Source of the DNA: an uncultured Bacteroidota bacterium
Lineage (GTDB): Bacteria > Bacteroidota > Bacteroidia > Flavobacteriales > Schleiferiaceae
DNA length: 9,558 nt
Direction: 5' to 3'
Assembly: GCA_913056475.1 (NCBI GenBank)
Contig: CAJXMS010000065.1
Location: 1-9,558 of the forward strand
Shown: positions 6,331-9,558 of the stretch, piece after piece
How the letters are laid out: the number at the start of each line of letters is the position of its first letter
How positions within the stretch are numbered: the stretch's first letter is position 1
Program-made: the position numbers and the translations under genes
The notes under the pieces: model-generated
Told to the model about the DNA's origin: nothing
Seen by the model: the letters and a program-made list of their open reading frames with translations, nothing else
Databases searched by the model: none

Positions 6331-6374
6331 GGGAAGCTGCCGGCCTAACCGGGCGCCTTTCCGAGCAGCTTCCC
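6331..6374. promoter_or_regulatory. Perfect 10-bp inverted repeat between divergent promoters
   Basis: GGGAAGCTGC (6331-6340) and GCAGCTTCCC (6365-6374) are exact reverse complements separated by 24 nt. Both arms lie outside the predicted transcripts of the HD gene and corA, between their -7 elements, so the repeat is more likely to act as DNA (operator, looping site or cruciform) than as an RNA hairpin. A shorter CGG-CCTAA-CCG repeat lies within the spacer. It could coordinate the two genes. A remnant terminator from an older arrangement is an alternative. Confidence 0.45.
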
Positions 6375-6395
6375 ATGGTATGACCGGTGAAATAT

Positions 6396-6403
6396 TACCT
6401 TTG
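6396..6403 (+). promoter_or_regulatory. Candidate -7 element of corA-uppP (TACCTTTG)
   Basis: A full TAnnTTTG match, identical in all eight bases to the element of the divergent HD gene. It ends 18 nt before the ATG at 6422. Because it lies downstream of the in-frame ATG at 6380, it argues that the upstream ATG is not the start of corA. Confidence 0.55.
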
Positions 6404-6421
6404 CCGGCCAAGCAACCCACT

Positions 6422-7354
6422 ATGATCAATTACTTCACCCGCAACCAAGGCATCATAAGCCTCCAGAGTGGCAAAAGCCCCGCGGTGGAAGACATCATCT
6501 GGGTAGATCTCCTCAAGGCCACCGAAGAAGAAAAAAGCCACATCGAAAAAACTTTTGCGGTGGAGCTCTTTACCCGTCAGGAAAGTGAGGAGATCGAGAG
6601 CAGCTCCAAATACGTGGAGTCCGAAACCGAAATTGGCATCAACCTCAACTTCCTGCGCAAAGAAGACGGCAATTACATCAATGAACCCGTCTCCTTCATC
6701 CTTAAAGACAAGGTGCTCATCACCCAGCGGGAACAGGAATACAAGACCTTTAGCGATACTTACCGTAAGCTCCGTACCACCAAGCCAGAAGATGGCGATG
6801 ATGTGTATCTGGTGCTGCTGGATACCCGGATAGACTTTGACGCGGACCTCATTGAGAACATTACCGATCAGATTACCAGCATCAGTGCGGAAATGGTGGA
6901 AGACAACGACCTGGACCGCGAGGTGCTCCTGCGCATTACCGCCCTACAGGAATCGACCATCGCCATCCGGGAAAATATCGTCGAAAAACAACGCATCCTG
7001 AGCGCCATCCTCAAAAGCCGTCTTTTCCCGAAGGAAGATTACGAGAACATGCGCATCATGATCAAGGACGTAAGCTCCTTACTCGATCATTCCAGTTTCA
7101 ACTTTGAGCGGCTGGAATTCCTGCAGAACACTTTCCTGGGCCTGGTAGACATGGAGCAAAACCGGGTAATTAAGATCTTCACCGTGGTTACGGTGATCTT
7201 TATGCCCCCTACCCTCATCGCCAGCATGTACGGCATGAACTTTCAGCACATGCCGGAGCTGGACCAATCCTGGGGCTACCCCGCCGCCCTTACGCTGATG
7301 GTGATCTCCTCGGCATTTACCCTCTGGTTTTTTAAATTCAAAAAGTGGCTTTAA
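6422..7354 (+). CDS. corA: CorA-family magnesium (divalent cation) channel
   Basis: Imports Mg2+ (some members Co2+ or Ni2+) through a pentameric inner-membrane channel. The 310-residue protein has the family layout: a cytoplasmic N-terminal domain rich in acidic residues, a long helical stalk (about 140-250) and two C-terminal membrane segments (about 251-269 and 287-305). The selectivity motif YGMNF is at 270-274, with GMN at 271-273, followed by the periplasmic loop QHMPEL and the basic end FKFKKWL on the cytoplasmic side. The ATG at 6380 would add 14 residues but lies upstream of the -7 element, and MINYFTRNQG is the better start. uppP follows after 15 nt and probably shares its transcript. 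Function could extend to efflux in CorA-like subgroups; the family call itself is secure. Confidence 0.93.
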   Translation: MINYFTRNQGIISLQSGKSPAVEDIIWVDLLKATEEEKSHIEKTFAVELFTRQESEEIESSSKYVESETEIGINLNFLRKEDGNYINEPVSFILKDKVLITQREQEYKTFSDTYRKLRTTKPEDGDDVYLVLLDTRIDFDADLIENITDQITSISAEMVEDNDLDREVLLRITALQESTIAIRENIVEKQRILSAILKSRLFPKEDYENMRIMIKDVSSLLDHSSFNFERLEFLQNTFLGLVDMEQNRVIKIFTVVTVIFMPPTLIASMYGMNFQHMPELDQSWGYPAALTLMVISSAFTLWFFKFKKWL

Positions 7355-7369
7355 GCCCAGTTTCCCTCT

Positions 7370-8164
7370 ATGGAATGGATCCACGCTATTATCCTGGCTA
7401 TCGTAGAAGGTCTTACCGAGTTTTTGCCGGTTTCCTCCACCGGCCACATGATCCTGGCCAGCAGTTTCATGGACATAAGCGATGAGGAATTTCTCAAAAC
7501 CTTTGAGATAGGGATCCAGCTGGGCGCTATACTGGCCATCGTACTGCTGTACGCGCGTCGTTTTCTGCAAGGCTTGGCCATTTACTACCGGCTGCTGGCG
7601 GCTTTTATCCCCACCGCCGTTATTGGGTTGCTGGCCTATGACTTTATTAAAGCCTACCTTTTTAACCCGGTAGTAGTAGCTACCTCATTGATCATAGGCG
7701 GTATAATCCTTATCGCCATCGACAAACGGGTGGTGGCCCAGGAGAGCCGGGTAAGTTCGCTGGAAAAATTGCCTTTTCCGCAGGCCATCTACATAGGCCT
7801 GATCCAGTGCCTGGCTATGATCCCCGGCACTTCCCGGGCCGGCGCCACCATCGTAGGGGGCGTTTTCAACCATCTCGATAAAAAACAGGCTACCGAGTTT
7901 TCCTTCCTCCTGGCGGTGCCTACCATGATAGCCGCTACCGGCTACGACCTGCTGCAAACGCCGGTAGACTTTTCCACCCGGCAGCTTCAACTGATGGGCC
8001 TGGGGCTGGTTTTGGCCTTTTTCTCCGCCTGGGGCGCCGTGAAAGTGTTCCTCAAAATCGTGCAGCAATACGGCTTCCGGCACTTTGGCTACTACCGCAT
8101 CGTCATTGGCCTGGCCTTTTTGGGCTTTTATTATTTTGGGGATATCGGAGCGGCTTTCGGATGA
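7370..8164 (+). CDS. uppP: Undecaprenyl-diphosphatase UppP (BacA)
   Basis: Inner-membrane enzyme that removes a phosphate from undecaprenyl diphosphate to regenerate the lipid carrier for peptidoglycan and other envelope polymers; overproduction of the family gives bacitracin resistance. The 264 residues match the usual length. Signature 1, EGLTEFLPVSSTGH, is at 13-26, supplying the glutamates, serines and histidine of the active site; signature 2, PGTSRAGAT, is at 152-160 with the essential arginine R156. Here an alanine (A157) replaces the serine often found after that arginine. Multiple membrane segments are evident (for example 50-62, 74-91, 103-117, 212-228, 244-256). It is the second gene after corA, 15 nt apart, so the pair probably form one operon. 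The start MEWIHAIILAIVEG agrees with the family. Confidence 0.95.
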   Translation: MEWIHAIILAIVEGLTEFLPVSSTGHMILASSFMDISDEEFLKTFEIGIQLGAILAIVLLYARRFLQGLAIYYRLLAAFIPTAVIGLLAYDFIKAYLFNPVVVATSLIIGGIILIAIDKRVVAQESRVSSLEKLPFPQAIYIGLIQCLAMIPGTSRAGATIVGGVFNHLDKKQATEFSFLLAVPTMIAATGYDLLQTPVDFSTRQLQLMGLGLVLAFFSAWGAVKVFLKIVQQYGFRHFGYYRIVIGLAFLGFYYFGDIGAAFG

Positions 8165-8189
8165 TAATCAGCTCGCAGGCAGGCTCACA

Positions 8190-8204
8190 TTTGGCCGGCA
8201 GGCC
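8190..8204. repeat. Copy 2 of the 15-bp intergenic repeat, in the uppP-symporter gap
   Basis: It is identical over 15 bases to 1314-1328. The surrounding 106-bp gap also holds a GGCAGGC direct repeat (8178-8184 and 8197-8203, offset 19 nt). No TAnnTTTG element or intrinsic terminator is visible in this gap, so how the symporter gene is expressed is unclear; readthrough from corA-uppP is possible. Confidence 0.3.
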
Positions 8205-8270
8205 GCACTCAAACATGCGCAGCAAGGGGCCTCAAGCGCCTCCTCCCCTAAATAGCTCGCAAAGCACCCT

Positions 8271-9558
8271 ATGACCCACCTAAGCCTCATCGACTGGATC
8301 ATTCTCCTGGGCCTCATGGCGGGCTTTGTGATCATTGGGCTACGCTTTCGCAACCGGGGCGCCAGCTCCCTATCCGATTTTTTCCTGGGCGGGCGCAATT
8401 TGCCCTGGTACGTGGCCGGGGTAAGCATGGTAGCCACCACCTTTGCGGCCGATACGCCCCTGTGGGTCACCGAAAAAATAGCCCAACATGGTATTTCGGG
8501 CAATTGGCTCTGGTGGAACATGGTGATCGGTGGGATGCTTACCACCTTCTTTTTTGCCCGGCTGTGGCGGCGGGCCCGCATCATTACGGAGCTGGAATTT
8601 TTGGAGCTGCGCTACAGCGGCGCCGTGGCGCGGTGGCTGCGCGGCATTAAGGCCGTGTACCTGGGGCTTTTTCTCAATGTGATCATCATCGGTTGGGTGA
8701 ATGCCGCCCTGATCTCCATCCTGGAGGTGTTTTTTAGCATTCCTTATGCCACTGCCTTTTGGGCCACCATGGGCGCCATGACCCTGGTAGCCCTTTACAG
8801 CTCCGTAGCGGGGCTACTGGGCATCGCCATTACCGATTTTGTGCAGTTTATCATCGCCATGACAGGCAGCATCCTGCTGGCCATCCTGGTGGTGCAGGCG
8901 CCGGAAGTGGGGGGGCTAAGCGGCCTGCAGGAAAAACTGCCCGCCTGGCGGCTCCAGTTTTTCCCGCGCCTGGGCGGCTGGGGCGATGTAGCCGGCGGCA
9001 GCTTTGCGCTCTCGGCCGGCGCCTTTTTTTCCTACCTGGGCGTGCAGTGGTGGGCCAGCTGGTACCCAGGCGCCGAGCCGGGCGGCGGCGGTTACATTTC
9101 GCAGCGGATGATGAGCACCCGCAGCGAAAAGGACGCCGTACTCTCCAGCCTCTTTTTCCAAATAGCCCATTACTGCCTGCGCCCCTGGCCCTGGATTATC
9201 GTAGGGCTAGCGGCGCTCATCCTCTACCCAGACTTACCGCTGGAAGATTCGCGCAAGGGCTTCATCATGGCCATGCGCGATCACCTACCGGCCGGTTTAC
9301 GCGGACTGCTCCTGGCGGGCTTTTTCTCGGCTTATATGAGTACCCTCTCCACCCAGCTCAACTGGGGCAGTAGTTACCTCACCAATGACCTCTACCAGCG
9401 GTTCATCCGTCCCCGCGATCGCTTCGCTACGCCCCAAAAAGCCCAGAACCACTACGTGCGTGCCGGGCGTCTCATTACGGTCCTAATCATGGTCGTAGCC
9501 CTGGGGGTCACCACCCAGATCACCACCATAGATGCCGCGGCCAAGTTTCTACTGGCCA
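8271..9558 (+). CDS. Sodium:solute symporter (SSF family), cut by right edge
   Basis: Couples inward Na+ flow to uptake of an organic solute across the inner membrane. The frame is open from ATG 8271 to the window end, 429 residues of a family usually about 500-600 long, so the C terminus is missing. Family marks: the opening helix IDWIILLGLMAGFVIIGL followed by LSDFFLGGRNLPWYVAG (34-50), VATTFAADTPLWV (54-66), the SSF signature region YSSVAGLLGIAITDFVQF (176-193), and GFFSAYMSTLSTQLNWGSSY (350-369), whose S357, S360 and T361 correspond in position to Na+-site residues of the family. A loop very rich in W and G, VQWWASWYPGAEPGGGGY (258-275), is notable. Substrate cannot be told from sequence and no catabolic gene is adjacent within view. 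The start lies 106 nt after uppP, with no clear promoter. Confidence 0.9.
   Translation, partial: MTHLSLIDWIILLGLMAGFVIIGLRFRNRGASSLSDFFLGGRNLPWYVAGVSMVATTFAADTPLWVTEKIAQHGISGNWLWWNMVIGGMLTTFFFARLWRRARIITELEFLELRYSGAVARWLRGIKAVYLGLFLNVIIIGWVNAALISILEVFFSIPYATAFWATMGAMTLVALYSSVAGLLGIAITDFVQFIIAMTGSILLAILVVQAPEVGGLSGLQEKLPAWRLQFFPRLGGWGDVAGGSFALSAGAFFSYLGVQWWASWYPGAEPGGGGYISQRMMSTRSEKDAVLSSLFFQIAHYCLRPWPWIIVGLAALILYPDLPLEDSRKGFIMAMRDHLPAGLRGLLLAGFFSAYMSTLSTQLNWGSSYLTNDLYQRFIRPRDRFATPQKAQNHYVRAGRLITVLIMVVALGVTTQITTIDAAAKFLLA

Noticed and set aside
6380..6421. Earlier ATG for corA adding 14 residues
   Set aside because: It lies upstream of the perfect -7 element at 6396-6403, and the added residues have no resemblance to CorA N termini.
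7823..7852. UppP signature 2 with alanine after the SR pair, possibly an inactive enzyme
   Set aside because: The arginine and the other signature residues are present and the rest of the protein is intact. Variation at this position is likely tolerated.
8759..9373. 204-codon plus-strand frame rich in R, G, H and P
   Set aside because: It is an out-of-frame reading of the symporter gene, whose own frame is continuous and has clear SSF motifs.

Overview
The window looks like chromosomal DNA of a Bacteroidota bacterium. It encodes a type III glutamine synthetase, which is common in that phylum. Several genes are preceded by the Bacteroidota -7 promoter element TAnnTTTG. No gene start shows a convincing Shine-Dalgarno sequence. 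Several proteins (a secreted thioredoxin/TPR protein, a secreted NTF2-like protein, a DEAD-box helicase with a basic tail) are of types familiar in this phylum. The moderately high GC content and compact operons would fit a Saprospiria/Lewinella-like lineage, but that placement is only a guess. No mobile elements, CRISPR arrays, tRNA or rRNA genes were seen.

Layout. Positions 1-1091 (minus strand) hold the N-terminal half of glnN, cut by the left edge. An AT-rich promoter region of about 240 bp follows, with a terminator-like hairpin at its far end. Positions 1333-2455 (minus strand) form a two-gene operon of a DUF4442 hotdog protein followed by a TRIC/YadS-type membrane channel. The helicase gene reads divergently from it (2594-3934, plus strand) after a leader that may be about 100 nt long. 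Next come a secreted thioredoxin-fold/TPR protein (4000-5178) and a secreted NTF2-like protein (5181-5648), only 2 nt apart. An HD-domain phosphohydrolase (5676-6311, minus strand) converges on this pair. It shares a divergent promoter region, containing a perfect 10-bp inverted repeat, with corA (6422-7354), which is followed 15 nt later by uppP (7370-8164). The window ends inside a sodium:solute symporter gene (8271-9558, open at the right edge).

How the genes fit together. Most are housekeeping or general-physiology genes: nitrogen assimilation (glnN), RNA remodelling (helicase), magnesium transport (corA), recycling of the undecaprenyl lipid carrier (uppP) and sodium-driven uptake. The clearest non-coding pattern is the promoter architecture. 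Three genes have a -7-like element ending exactly 18 nt before the chosen ATG. The HD gene has a perfect -7 element only 5 nt before its ATG, which suggests a leaderless transcript. I found no convincing sign of a new multi-gene system. The observations offered are mainly regulatory and small-scale.
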